A model generated the notes under the pieces. That model worked only from the letters and a program-made list of their open reading frames with translations. It had not been told where the DNA came from and ran no database searches. A DNA stretch of 64,000 nt from Thermodesulfovibrio sp. 3907-1M (GTDB lineage Bacteria > Nitrospirota > Thermodesulfovibrionia > Thermodesulfovibrionales > Thermodesulfovibrionaceae), in contig NZ_CP144373.1 of assembly GCF_040450955.1 (NCBI RefSeq), positions 431,001-495,000 of the forward strand, written 5' to 3'. Shown here piece by piece: positions 7,903 through 18,300 of this stretch; the first letter of the stretch is position 1; each line of letters opens with the position of its first letter. A program made the translations under genes and the position numbers.

Positions 7903-9360
7903 ATGGATTTCTTATATTTAACATTGATTACACCATTTATCGGAGCTTTACTATCTTATATTTTTAAAAATAAAGCTGGACCTATTGCTTCTGTATTTTG
8001 TCTGATTACACTTTTATTCAGCCTGCTGAGTATTTTTGAGACATCTCTTTCAACAATGAGAGTTTATTACAGTTTTTCATTATTTAAATGGCTTAATGCT
8101 GAATTGAGTTTCGGAGTTTTTTGTGATCCCCTCACATTAATTTTACTTATTCTTATAACTGTAATTGGCTTTTTTGTAGTTTCATACTCCTGTGGATATA
8201 TGTCTCCTTTGAATGCTGATCATCCCTTTTACAAACCCTACGGAAGTTACTACTTTCTTATACTTCTTTTTATTGGTGCAATGGTTGGAGTTGTTACAGC
8301 TGTCAATTTTTTACAGTTATTTTTCTTCTGGGAAATAACTACTCTATGTTCATGGGCTTTAATTTCTTACACAAAAGACAAAAAGGCTCTTTTTTCTGGA
8401 TTAAAAGCATTCATAATGACTCATATCGGTGGAATTGGCTTTTTAATTGCCCTTGCTTTAATGTATTGTCAGGCAAAATCCTTTGATTTTTCAGTAATTG
8501 ATTCACTATCTTTATCCAGTAAGTTTATTGTTTTTGCTCTTCTGTTTTTTGCTGCCACTGCAAAGTCAGCTCAGATACCCCTTTTTACCTGGTTACCTGA
8601 TGCAATGGTAGCTCCAACACCAGTAAGTGCCTATCTTCATGCAGCAGCAATGGTGAAAGCAGGAGTTTATCTGATGGCAAGAATTTATCTTTCTAACTCC
8701 TCTTTTACAGAAAATGAAGCCTTTATTGTAGGAATTATTGCTATTTCAACAATGATGCTTTCTGTAATTTTATACTATCTTCAGGATGACCTGAAAAAAC
8801 TGCTTGCCTACTCAACCATAGGACATCTTGGCTATATTTTCCTTGGTGTATCTCTTGGAATCTATGGTTCAAAAACAGCAGGTTGTGGAGGAATTTTTCA
8901 TATTATTAATCATGGATTTGCAAAGGGTTTGCTTTTTCTCTCAGTTGGTGCAATTGCCTATGCAACAGGCTCAAAAAGTATTAAAGAACTTCAGGGAGTC
9001 TCAAAGAAATTTCCCCTTTTTACTGCATGTTTTCTTGCAGGAATGTTTGCAATAATTGGAGTTCCACCTTTTTCAGGATTCTGGAGTAAATTCATGATTT
9101 TTACAGGAGCTTTTGAAATTAAAAATACAGCCGCTACAGCATTCGGTATCACTGCAATTTTTGAAAGCATTCTTTCCTTTTGCTGGTATATTTTTGTGGG
9201 GCATAGAGTCTTCTTTGGAGAAGCATCAGAAAAGGTAATGAAAGCCAGTAACAATCTTCCTTTATCAATGAAGCTCAGTTTAATGTTGCTTTTAATTTTG
9301 AGTCTGCTCTCTCCTTTAATTGGTTATCCCTTTGTTAAAGCTTTATCAGGAGGGCATTGA
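7903..9360 (+). CDS. Hydrogenase membrane subunit, antiporter-type (HyfD/NuoL-M-N family)
   Basis: 485 residues, almost entirely hydrophobic with about a dozen transmembrane helices. The antiporter core motifs are visible: the FFFWEITTLCSWALIS segment with its conserved glutamate, KSAQIPLFTWLPDAMVAPTPVSAYLHAA, and the lysine/histidine region DDLKKLLAYSTIGHLGY. It belongs to the MrpA/D, NuoL/M/N family and is one of three such proteins in the operon, matching Hyf-type hydrogenases, where they are thought to pump ions. Its 3' end overlaps the next gene by 4 bases (ATGA). Confidence 0.85.
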   Translation: MDFLYLTLITPFIGALLSYIFKNKAGPIASVFCLITLLFSLLSIFETSLSTMRVYYSFSLFKWLNAELSFGVFCDPLTLILLILITVIGFFVVSYSCGYMSPLNADHPFYKPYGSYYFLILLFIGAMVGVVTAVNFLQLFFFWEITTLCSWALISYTKDKKALFSGLKAFIMTHIGGIGFLIALALMYCQAKSFDFSVIDSLSLSSKFIVFALLFFAATAKSAQIPLFTWLPDAMVAPTPVSAYLHAAAMVKAGVYLMARIYLSNSSFTENEAFIVGIIAISTMMLSVILYYLQDDLKKLLAYSTIGHLGYIFLGVSLGIYGSKTAGCGGIFHIINHGFAKGLLFLSVGAIAYATGSKSIKELQGVSKKFPLFTACFLAGMFAIIGVPPFSGFWSKFMIFTGAFEIKNTAATAFGITAIFESILSFCWYIFVGHRVFFGEASEKVMKASNNLPLSMKLSLMLLLILSLLSPLIGYPFVKALSGGH

Positions 9361-11423
9361 TGGAATATCTTTATATTTCATTTTTAACTTTGATTTCTGC
9401 AGCAGTATTAACATCTTTTATTAAAAATAAAAATCTGTCTGGAATTTTAATAGCTTTTCTGACAGCTATATCATCAGCATGTCTTTTTTATCTTTCCATA
9501 GATGTACTCCTTGCAAACAAAATTGTTGAACATAATCTCTTTTCCCTTAAGCCTCTGTTAAACTCTTCTTTTCTTATAAGCATTGATTCTCTCTCTGTTT
9601 TATTTCTTTTAATAATATCGTTGATTTCCTTCTGCGTGTCTTTATTTTCGTGGAAGTATCTTAATGCTTATAAATCAAATTCACCAGCTGGTTTTTATCC
9701 CTTTTTAATGCTTCTTTTTATCTCATCTGTGGGAGTTGTCTCTGTAAAGGATATTCTATTTTTCATAGTTTTCTGGGAGTTTATGACGCTTAGCTCGTGG
9801 TTTCTTGTTGTTTTTGAAAAAGAGAGGAAACCAGCAATTAAAGGAGGACTTCAGTATTTTATTACTACTCATGTGGCAACAGCATTTTTAATTCTTGCCT
9901 CAGTAATTCTTTATTCATACAGCAATGATTTTTCTTTTCATGAAATAAATAAAGGTTTTGCATTTATCATAAACAATCACCCAGGAGTTGCTCATTTTAT
10001 TTTGTTCTGCTTTTTCATAGCCTTTGTTACAAAAGCTGGAGTTCTTCCTTTTGGATTCTGGCTTCCAAATGCATATCCACAGCCACCGTCATCAGCTTCT
10101 TCTTTCTTTGGTGGAGTAATGTCAAAGCTTGCAGTTTATGCTCTCCTGAGATTTTTCTGTTCTGTGCTTCCTCTTTCTTTTCATACTCAGATATGGGGAT
10201 TTATTATCGCAACATCTGGAGTTTTTTCAATCTTTATTGGAACAATTGCTGCTTTAACACAGGATGAAGCTAAAAGACTCATGTCATTCCATGCAATTGG
10301 ACAGGTAGGATACATGCTTCTTGGAATTGGTGTTGGACTTTATTTTTTAAAAATTAATCCCTTTCTCGGTGCTATTGCACTGGTGGGAGGATTATTTCAT
10401 GTTTTCAATAATTCTATTTATAAAAGCCTTTTATTTTTAAATGCTGGCTCAATTTTTTATAAAACAGGCACAACTGACCTTAACAGGGTTTCAGGATTGA
10501 TAAAAGTAATGCCTCTTACAGCAATCACTGCTTTGATTGCCTCTCTATCAATTGCTGGAGTTCCTCCATTTAATGGTTTTATATCAAAACTTCTTATTTT
10601 TGAGTCCTCAATCTGGACAGCAAAACAGTCAGAAGTATTCTTCCTCATAAGAGGAGCTTTTATAGTTTTCGGAATCATCTCTGTTTTTATCTCTGCAGTA
10701 ACTTTAGCATCTTTTCTTAAATTTGTAAATTCTGCTTTTATGGGAAAGCTTCAGGGAACAGTTGATGAAAAAAGAAATTTACCATGGAGTATGGTTTTGC
10801 CCCAGTTAATCCTTGCAATACTTTGTATTTTAACAGGATTATTTCCCATCTTCCCTTTAAAGATTATTTATGCTGCCACCGCGGCTTCATCAGCCTCTTT
10901 ACCAGATTTTTCATCAGTTTTTACAGGCAATATTGCTGGGGTTGAGATTAACTTTATTAAAAATTATTCTCAGGGTGCGTGGTTTCCTGTTTTTGTTATG
11001 ATTCCATTGCTGATTCTATGTCTTTTAATATTCTCCTTTGAAAAATATGCTCAGGCTCCTAAAAGAGAAGTAGAAACATGGTATGGTGGAAAAGAACATG
11101 TTCCTGAAGAAGTAGCATATAGAGGACATAGTTTTTATCAGCCCTTTAAAGACCTTGTGAGCTTCAGTATTGGAAAAATTCAATTTAAAGGATTTTATCC
11201 TGTTACAACTCCGTCAATCAAAATCTCAATACCGGAAAGAGTTTTAAAAATTCTTCATCCCGATGAATGGCTTTATTATCCAGTGGCAAATATTTTGATA
11301 AAGATATTTGAATCACTATATAAAATACACGGGTTAACAACGAAAAAATATATTGCATGGCTTATATGTGGTAGCATTCTCGTTATGATCTTACTGTTTT
11401 ATTTTGCAGGAGGAAGGTTATGA
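9357..11423 (+). CDS. hyfB: Hydrogenase membrane subunit, long antiporter-type (HycC/HyfB-like)
   Basis: 688 residues, the longest antiporter-like subunit. It shows FIVFWEFMTLSSWFLVVFE, KAGVLPFGFWLPNAYPQPPSS and a conserved DEAKRLMSFHAIGQVGYM block. The C-terminal extension contains ETWYGGKEH and GHSFYQPFKD, which is the HycC/HyfB signature just before the last helices, and it ends in a further transmembrane helix. It probably provides part of the proton or sodium path. The start overlaps the previous gene and the end overlaps hyfC by 4 bases. Confidence 0.87.
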   Translation: MMEYLYISFLTLISAAVLTSFIKNKNLSGILIAFLTAISSACLFYLSIDVLLANKIVEHNLFSLKPLLNSSFLISIDSLSVLFLLIISLISFCVSLFSWKYLNAYKSNSPAGFYPFLMLLFISSVGVVSVKDILFFIVFWEFMTLSSWFLVVFEKERKPAIKGGLQYFITTHVATAFLILASVILYSYSNDFSFHEINKGFAFIINNHPGVAHFILFCFFIAFVTKAGVLPFGFWLPNAYPQPPSSASSFFGGVMSKLAVYALLRFFCSVLPLSFHTQIWGFIIATSGVFSIFIGTIAALTQDEAKRLMSFHAIGQVGYMLLGIGVGLYFLKINPFLGAIALVGGLFHVFNNSIYKSLLFLNAGSIFYKTGTTDLNRVSGLIKVMPLTAITALIASLSIAGVPPFNGFISKLLIFESSIWTAKQSEVFFLIRGAFIVFGIISVFISAVTLASFLKFVNSAFMGKLQGTVDEKRNLPWSMVLPQLILAILCILTGLFPIFPLKIIYAATAASSASLPDFSSVFTGNIAGVEINFIKNYSQGAWFPVFVMIPLLILCLLIFSFEKYAQAPKREVETWYGGKEHVPEEVAYRGHSFYQPFKDLVSFSIGKIQFKGFYPVTTPSIKISIPERVLKILHPDEWLYYPVANILIKIFESLYKIHGLTTKKYIAWLICGSILVMILLFYFAGGRL

Positions 11424-12334
11424 TTTCAGATTTTCTCATATATTCATCAATTATAAATATATTTGTCGTTTTACTCCTTTCTCCATTTTTTGATGGATTT
11501 ACCAGAAAAGTAAGGGCATTGATACAGAGCAGAGTAGGACCTCCTCCGCTTCAATCATATTATGACATTATCAAATTAATGGGAAAGGAAGACCTGAAAT
11601 CAACGATAAATCCACTTTTCCGGCTTTCACCATATCTGTCAGTTGTAAGCATTGCAGTGGCTTGTCTTTTAATTCCTATAACAGGATTAACTCCACCGTT
11701 AAACTTCTGGGGAGATATATTTCTTTTTATTTATATAATTACAGTTGTTGGAATCGCAATAATTATTACCGCATCTGCCTCTGAAAATCCCTTTGCTTAC
11801 ATTGGTGCATCACGAAAAATGATGCTACATCTCTCAGTTGAGCCAATTCTTGCAATAGCTCTCATAACAGGCGCTATAAATGCTGGGTCTTTTAAAATTG
11901 GAGATATAGTTACATGGTATCATGCCAGTGGACCAAATGTTTCCATGCTTCTTGCAACAGTCTGTGTATTTCTCTCGCTTCAGGCTTTGATTGGTAAAAT
12001 TCCCTTTGATATATCTGAAGCTGAACAGGAGATTGCAGAAGGTGTCCTTATTGAATTGAGTGGACCAAAATATGCATGCGTTAAATGGGCTAACATGTCA
12101 AGGCAGGTTCTTTTCTGTCTTGTTTTTACTCAGATTTTTATTCCCTGGCCCCTGCTGGAAAACTCTTTATTGAACACAGGCATTGCTTTGATAAAAGTCT
12201 CAATAATTATATTTATAAGCACTCTCATTGAAGCTTTAAATCCGAGACTCAGAATTGACCAGGCGCTGAAATATAACCTTACTCTTGCTATTTTTTCATT
12301 AACATCTATATTTCTTGCACTTTTAGGGGTGTAA
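11420..12334 (+). CDS. hyfC: Hydrogenase membrane subunit HycD/HyfC (NuoH-like)
   Basis: 304 residues with about eight transmembrane helices. The first cytoplasmic loop RKVRALIQSRVGPPPLQSYYD is the HycD/HyfC/NuoH hallmark, and DISEAEQEIAEGVLIELSGP matches the acidic loop that contacts the soluble arm. It anchors the hydrogenase module to the membrane. One base separates it from the next gene. Confidence 0.9.
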   Translation: MISDFLIYSSIINIFVVLLLSPFFDGFTRKVRALIQSRVGPPPLQSYYDIIKLMGKEDLKSTINPLFRLSPYLSVVSIAVACLLIPITGLTPPLNFWGDIFLFIYIITVVGIAIIITASASENPFAYIGASRKMMLHLSVEPILAIALITGAINAGSFKIGDIVTWYHASGPNVSMLLATVCVFLSLQALIGKIPFDISEAEQEIAEGVLIELSGPKYACVKWANMSRQVLFCLVFTQIFIPWPLLENSLLNTGIALIKVSIIIFISTLIEALNPRLRIDQALKYNLTLAIFSLTSIFLALLGV

Positions 12335-12335
12335 T

Positions 12336-12980
12336 ATGGAGATACTCTACATTATAATTTTATTTTTTACTTTTCTTGCAGGAGAAGCTAAAAGCTTAAA
12401 GTTTTCCGCTTTAAGTCTTGTTCCCCATTCTCTTTTTATTGTTGTGGCAGTCTTTGCTATTGGCTACATCCATGAAATACCTTCTTTTTATATAATAGGG
12501 ACAGTTGATCTGATTGTAAGAGCTGTTTTAATGCCTGTTTTTTTACTTAAGTGTCTTAAAAACAGAATTGAGACAGAAGAAAAACCTTCAGTATCCCATC
12601 CTCTTTCTATAGCCTTATCAATAGTTGTTCTTTCTGTTGGTTTTCATTTTGTTGAAATATTTAAAGCATCTCAATTGCCAGAGGTGCTTTCAAGCTTTTC
12701 TTGTGGATTAACCCTTTCTATATATGGTTTTTATCTTTTCATATCAAAAAAAGACATGGTGAAAATGATAATAAGCTTTTTTATTATTGAAAACGGAATT
12801 CATTTCCTGATAATAAGCATGATTCCCCATATGCCAAAGCTTATTGAAATTTCATTAACTTTCAATTTTGTTGTGGCAGTGCTATTTTTTGTCTATATTG
12901 TTGTAAGGCTGAATGAAGTATTTTTTAGAGAAGAGATTAAGAAATTTAAAGAATTAAACTCTCAAAGGAGTGAACAATGA
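12336..12980 (+). CDS. hyfE: Hydrogenase-4 component E (HyfE, NuoK-like)
   Basis: 214 residues with about seven transmembrane helices and the paired stretches typical of HyfE, which carries a NuoK-like C-terminal half (KKDMVKMIISFFIIENGIHF). It is hydrophobic throughout except the last ~20 residues (EEIKKFKELNSQRSEQ). It sits in the same position as in Hyf operons and overlaps the next gene by 4 bases. Confidence 0.85.
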   Translation: MEILYIIILFFTFLAGEAKSLKFSALSLVPHSLFIVVAVFAIGYIHEIPSFYIIGTVDLIVRAVLMPVFLLKCLKNRIETEEKPSVSHPLSIALSIVVLSVGFHFVEIFKASQLPEVLSSFSCGLTLSIYGFYLFISKKDMVKMIISFFIIENGIHFLIISMIPHMPKLIEISLTFNFVVAVLFFVYIVVRLNEVFFREEIKKFKELNSQRSEQ

Positions 12981-14428
12981 GTTTTATTCTGCTCACTTTC
13001 AGTTTTATAGCTCCAGCTTTAGGTTCTTTAATAATTCTTCTTTTTGGTAAAAGAGCTTTAGTAAAGGAATTGTTTTCCACTTTTTCAATAATTTTAGCTA
13101 TGCTGTCAACGGTGCTTTCATGGAATTCATTAGTTTCATCGGATGGAAAATCTTTATCTTCTGGAGAAATTTTTTACATTGATGGATTAAGTCTGCTCAT
13201 GCAGTTAATAGTTGAATTTGTTGCTTTGATGGTAATTTTATATTCACCAAAATATATTGTTAGAGTTTATGGACACAGAAAAGAAAGCTTTCATATTTAT
13301 TACAGTGTTATACTTATCGGGACAGCATTTATGAATCTTTCATTCACTTTGAACAATCTTTTCTGGCTTTATATTACAGTTGAATTAAGCAGCATTCTTT
13401 CAGTTTATCTCGTTGTTTTCAACTTAAATAAGGAATCATTGAAAGCAGGTTTTAAATATTTAATTTTAGTTAATGTGGGAATTCTTTTTAGCTTGCTCGG
13501 AATTATTTTACTTTTCTACATTGCTGGAAAACCTATAATGATAAGCAATATTGGAGAAGTGATTAAAAGTTTACCGCGAAATATTGCCCTTCTGTCTGCA
13601 TTTTTATTCATTGTTGGATTTTTCACAAAAGCAGGATTAATTCCATTCCATCTCTGGTTGCCTGACTCCTATGCAGAGTCTCCATCTTCAATTACAGTAT
13701 TTTTAGCTGGAGCAGTAACAAAGCTTGGATTTTATGGATTAGCCCGCACAGTAACAATATTCTCTCTTAATTACGAAGAAATAAAGACTCTTGTGATAAC
13801 CCTTTCATCATTAAGCATGTTGATTGGCGCTATCCTTGCATTTAATCAAAGAGATATCAAAAAATTGATTGCCTACATAAGCATAAGTGAGATGGGATTT
13901 ATAGCGTCAGCTCTGGCTTTGAAGAGTTATGAAGGATTATTCGGAGGCATTTTCCATATTATAAATCATACTGTTATGAAAGGGATATTATTTTTTTCAG
14001 CAGGAGCAATAATCTATGCCACAGGAAGCAGAAAAATTGAGGAAATAAAGAGATCAATTGGCAAAATGCCTACGATTACCATATTGTTTTTTATCGGTTC
14101 ACTGGCAGCAGGAGGAATGCCACTTTTTGCAAGCTTTTTAAGTTCAGTTACAATATTTATTGCCATTACCAGTGAAGGTTTTTTATGGGTATCAATAGTC
14201 TTAATTTTATCAGAGTTTATCTGTGCCATTGCTCTTTTAAGGACAGCAATATCAATATTCTGGGAGAAAAATGAAAAAATTGAGGTTTTCACAAGCCCTG
14301 TGCCTTTTTCAATGATATTTTGTACTGGAGTTTTTGCTGTAGTATTAATCATTTTTGGAATATATCCAGAAATTATTCATCCTGTTATTGACATGGCAAC
14401 AAAGGGAATTATAAAAATCGCTGGCTAA
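12977..14428 (+). CDS. hyfF: Hydrogenase-4 component F (HyfF, antiporter-type)
   Basis: 483 residues and the third NuoL/M/N-type subunit. Characteristic stretches are YITVELSSILSVYLVVF with its key glutamate, FFTKAGLIPFHLWLPDSYAES, and QRDIKKLIAYISISEMGFI. Three antiporter-like subunits together with HyfE point to a Hyf-like complex and not the shorter Hyc formate hydrogenlyase. Twelve bases after its stop comes the small-subunit gene, which has a GGAGG site. Confidence 0.87.
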   Translation: MSFILLTFSFIAPALGSLIILLFGKRALVKELFSTFSIILAMLSTVLSWNSLVSSDGKSLSSGEIFYIDGLSLLMQLIVEFVALMVILYSPKYIVRVYGHRKESFHIYYSVILIGTAFMNLSFTLNNLFWLYITVELSSILSVYLVVFNLNKESLKAGFKYLILVNVGILFSLLGIILLFYIAGKPIMISNIGEVIKSLPRNIALLSAFLFIVGFFTKAGLIPFHLWLPDSYAESPSSITVFLAGAVTKLGFYGLARTVTIFSLNYEEIKTLVITLSSLSMLIGAILAFNQRDIKKLIAYISISEMGFIASALALKSYEGLFGGIFHIINHTVMKGILFFSAGAIIYATGSRKIEEIKRSIGKMPTITILFFIGSLAAGGMPLFASFLSSVTIFIAITSEGFLWVSIVLILSEFICAIALLRTAISIFWEKNEKIEVFTSPVPFSMIFCTGVFAVVLIIFGIYPEIIHPVIDMATKGIIKIAG

Positions 14429-14440
14429 AGGAGGCTTAAG

Positions 14441-14911
14441 ATGTCTTTGCTTAAAAAATTAGCTCAAAAGGCACTAAAAAAATCAATATGGATATTTCAT
14501 GTAAACACAGGAGCATGCAATGGCTGTGATATAGAACTTCTTGATGTACTTACTCCTTACTATGACATTGAAAGATTTGGAATGAAAGCAGTAAGTTCTC
14601 CACGACATGCAGATGCACTTGTTATTTCAGGACCTGTAACAAGACCTACTGTAGAGTTTGTTAAATCAGTTTATGAAGCAACTCCTGAGCCAAAGATTGT
14701 TATTGCTCTTGGCTCCTGTGCAACAGCAGGTGGAATATGGTTTGACAGCTACAATGTAGTTGGTGGAGTTGATAAAGTAATTCCAGTAAATTTATACATC
14801 CCAGGATGTCCTCCCCGTCCTGAGGCAATTCTCTTTGGAATTGCTCAAGCTCTTGGAATATCAAAAAAGAAAATAAAACCTCTTGTGGCAGAACAAATTG
14901 GAATTGAATGA
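14441..14911 (+). CDS. hyfI: Group-4 [NiFe] hydrogenase small subunit (HycG/HyfI, NuoB-like)
   Basis: 156 residues. The four ligands of the proximal 4Fe-4S cluster are visible: NTGACNGCDIEL (two cysteines), ALGSCATAGG, and YIPGCPPRPEAIL. It lacks the extra C-terminal cluster domain of uptake hydrogenases, as expected for the energy-converting group. It relays electrons between the NiFe site and the ferredoxin-like subunit. The 3' end overlaps the protease reading frame. Confidence 0.9.
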   Translation: MSLLKKLAQKALKKSIWIFHVNTGACNGCDIELLDVLTPYYDIERFGMKAVSSPRHADALVISGPVTRPTVEFVKSVYEATPEPKIVIALGSCATAGGIWFDSYNVVGGVDKVIPVNLYIPGCPPRPEAILFGIAQALGISKKKIKPLVAEQIGIE

Positions 14912-15365
14912 ATTTTTAAAACAGATTAAAGGAAGGGTTTTAATCGCAGGAATAGGCAATCCCTTAAGAGGAGATGATGCCGTAGGTTCATACATTGTAA
15001 AAGCACTTAGTAATGAAAAAATAAATGCAATATTGATTGACTGTGAAGATAAACCTGAGAGATTTATTGACAAAATAATCCAGCATAAACCAGATACAGT
15101 TATTTTTATTGATGCTGTGCATATGAATCATGAACCTGCAGCAGTAGTTTTTTTAAAAGAGGAGAATTTACTGCACACAGGAATCTCAAGCCATCAGAGT
15201 AATCTTAAAATGTGTATTGAATACATAAGATCAAAAATCAAAACTGAAATCTTCATAATTGGCATTCAACCTGAAAATACGGATTTTGGAAAATCAGTGA
15301 GTGAAAAAGTTTTAGGGGTGGCAGAAATTTTAAAAAATATTTTAATTCAAGCTTTAAAAAAGTAG
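14883..15365 (+). CDS. hycI: Hydrogenase maturation endopeptidase (HycI family)
   Basis: About 150-160 residues. The start is uncertain: TTG codons occur in frame at 14883, 14898 and 14904, all inside the end of hyfI. Family motifs are GIGNPLRGDDAVGSYI, with the aspartate that binds nickel, FIDAVHMNHEPAA, and a conserved histidine in GISSHQSNL. These proteases trim the C-terminal tail of the large subunit once nickel is inserted; the first gene of this operon encodes such a tail of 22 residues after CTER. The other Hyp maturation genes are not in the window. Confidence 0.83.
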   Translation: MWQNKLELNEFLKQIKGRVLIAGIGNPLRGDDAVGSYIVKALSNEKINAILIDCEDKPERFIDKIIQHKPDTVIFIDAVHMNHEPAAVVFLKEENLLHTGISSHQSNLKMCIEYIRSKIKTEIFIIGIQPENTDFGKSVSEKVLGVAEILKNILIQALKK

Positions 15366-15370
15366 AATTC

Positions 15371-18300
15371 TCAACGTTTTCTTGTTTTTAAAATCTTTTT
15401 ATATAAATCATGAAGCAGTTTTTCATAATCAATAATACCTTCTTCCACTTTATCCATGAATGATTCAAGCTGTTCTGTAAATTCTTCGGAAAGAAAGCTT
15501 TTTATCTCTTCTTTTTGATTTAAATAAAAATACACGGTTTTACCAAGCTCTGTAGGAATTAAAAAGCCTTTTGATTCAAAGATATATTTTCTATCAAGGA
15601 GTTTTTCAACAATGCTGGCATAGGTTGAAGGTCTTCCAATTCCCTTTTCCTTCATTTTTGCTACAAGCTCACTGTAAGTGTAAAGATAAACCTTTGGCTG
15701 TTGTTTGATTTGTTTGGTATTTTCTATATTAAAAATACCTTCTTCCGCAGGATAAGTCTCAATTTTTAAAATTCTGTTCCAGCCGTCTTCAATTATCTCT
15801 GTCCGCAAGTTAATTTTTTGTTGTTTATCCAATGCTTTGATTAGAATTTCTCTATATTTAGACTTAACTGGTCTCATCTGGCTTGCAATAAATCTTCTAA
15901 AAATCATTTCATAAAGAAGAAGATGTTCTTTACTTAGTCCTTCAATCTGTCCAGTTATGAGCATTGAGCTTAATTCTTCAGGTTCAATTGCTTTTGTAGG
16001 TCTGATGCATTCATGGGCACCTCCTTCAAACCAGAGTCTTGGTAAAAAGTATTCCAGACCAAACTCTTCTTTTATGAATTCCTTTGCCACATTAATTCCA
16101 GCATCAGAGACTCTTTGAGAGTCTGTTCTGTGATAAGTTATAAATCCAAGTTCAAAAAGGGTTTGAGCAAGTTCCATTGTTTTTGGTAGGGAAAATTTAT
16201 AAAAATCTCCAGCATCTTTAAGCATCGTATCAGTTCTGTAAGGAGGTTGAGGCATTTCTATTTTTTCTTCCTCTGAAATAATTTCAATTTGAGCTTCTTT
16301 TAAACCGGCAAAAAATTTCATGGCTTCCTGTTTATCTTCAAAGTCAAAACTAATTCTTAGTTTTTTATTATTTTCTCCTATTAAAAATACAACTTTATAG
16401 ATTTTTTCTTTGTATTCCTTTTCCCTGTTAATTATCCAGCCTAATACAGGAGTTTGAACTCTTCCAGCTGAAAGAGTTTGTTTTCCGAAATTTTTTTGAA
16501 GTAACTGAGAAAACTCAAATCCAATCCATCTATCAGCAATTCTTCTTACGATCTGGGCTTTAACAAGATTTAAATCAAAATCTCTTGGTTCTTTTAATGC
16601 TTTAATTACTGCTTTTTTAGTAACTTCGTGAAATTCCATTCTCTTTATATCTTTCACGTAGGGTTTTAATATCTCGTGAATATCCCAGCCTATCTTTTCT
16701 CCTTCAGTATCGGGATCTGTAGCAATAAGAACCTGCTCTGCCTCTACAGCAATTTTTCTTATGCTTTTGATTATTGAGTCTTTATCTTCAATGGTTTCAT
16801 AAATTGGAATAATGTTCTTGTTAACTAATACTCCATAAAAAGCTTCATTTTTTATCAAATCAAGAATGTGTCCATAAGAGGATGTAAGCATTATATATCT
16901 GTCTTCAATGGATGTTTCAAAAATGTCATGATCAAAGATTTTTCTTTTTACAGGTTTGCCAAAAAAGTTTGCAATGGTTCTTGCTTTATTTGGAGACTCT
17001 ACAATAATTAAAACAGGTTTCAGTGGATCTTTACTGTCCTCATGTTTCTTTGTTTTGAAAAACTCTTTAATTTTTGCCCTGTCCCTATCAATTTCTTTTA
17101 AAATACTGTCTAAGTCAATCTCCTCTACAGGCAAAAACTTTATTTCATCACTGAACCATTTTACCTTTCTCATAAGATGTTTAAAAGTAGCTTTATCATC
17201 TACTAAAATTAATGAAAGTCCCTTTGTAATTCCACCCGCATACATTCTTGAAGTTCTTCCACTTGCCTGTAGATACCCCGTAGCATCGGATACCATCATA
17301 AGATAGCCTTCTTCAGTGAATCTAAGTGTTATTTCGTCAGAAGAATTCAGTAAATTCAAAACTTCTTTTGATGAGAAAAAATTGCCGATTTCTTCTCTTA
17401 AACTGTCTATTCTCTTTCTGAGAGAGTGTTTTAAACTTATAAACTCTTCGGTTAGAGATTGAAATTTTCTTAATTGATTAATCCAGCTGTTTATTTTCTG
17501 TGTGTATTCTGGTAATTTTTTAACAATAAAAGAACGAATTGAAGAGACTGACCATAAAAGATGACTCAGGTTTGATTCAAACTTTAAGGAAATAACAATT
17601 TTTGGTACTCCATGAAAAAGTGCGTATCTGACAGCATGGGGCATGTCAAATCCACGAGCTAAAGGATTTTTATAAGAAGCTATACCCACTAAAACATCTA
17701 CTTTACCTGTTTCAAAACTGTGTATTGCTGTATCATTTATATTTTCATAGGATACTGCCTTTATTCCATTTTTTTTGAATTCCCTTATAACTTCATTTAT
17801 TCCCTCTTTCCCTTTATCAGAAGAGATAAAAACCAGCCCTCCATTACCAAGTTTTTTAATCCATTCAACCAATGAACCTCTTTCAGTAAAGACATCAACA
17901 ACATTTCTTAAATAAAATGTGGGAGTGCCAATTTCAAATCCCAGAAGTTCACGAAAAATTTTTATTCTCTTTGAACGAGGTTGACTGGTGGCAGAAGATA
18001 CCACAAGCACACCTTTCTTGTGACTTTTTAATTTGTCAAGCTCTTTCTGAATTTCATTTATCTTTTTCCAGTCAGTATCAGTTTTGTTAGCCTTTGCTTT
18101 AAGTAAAATGAGTTCAAGAGCTTTTGCAATGTCAGATGGAGAAAATCCGAGTAAATAGAGAACTTTATCAACATTTTTGGCTGTTTTTAAAAAGGAATCT
18201 ACATCGTCAATAAAAATAAAGTTGAAGTTTTCTGGAATTATTTTCTGATTTTTATAAAGGAACATTGATGTGGTAATGAGAACTTTGAAATCCTCTTTTT

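Noticed and set aside
5787..14911. Respiratory complex I (Nuo) operon.
   Set aside because: The large subunit keeps both nickel-binding CxxC pairs, the order is Hyf-like, a HycI-type protease follows, and NuoE/F/G are absent.
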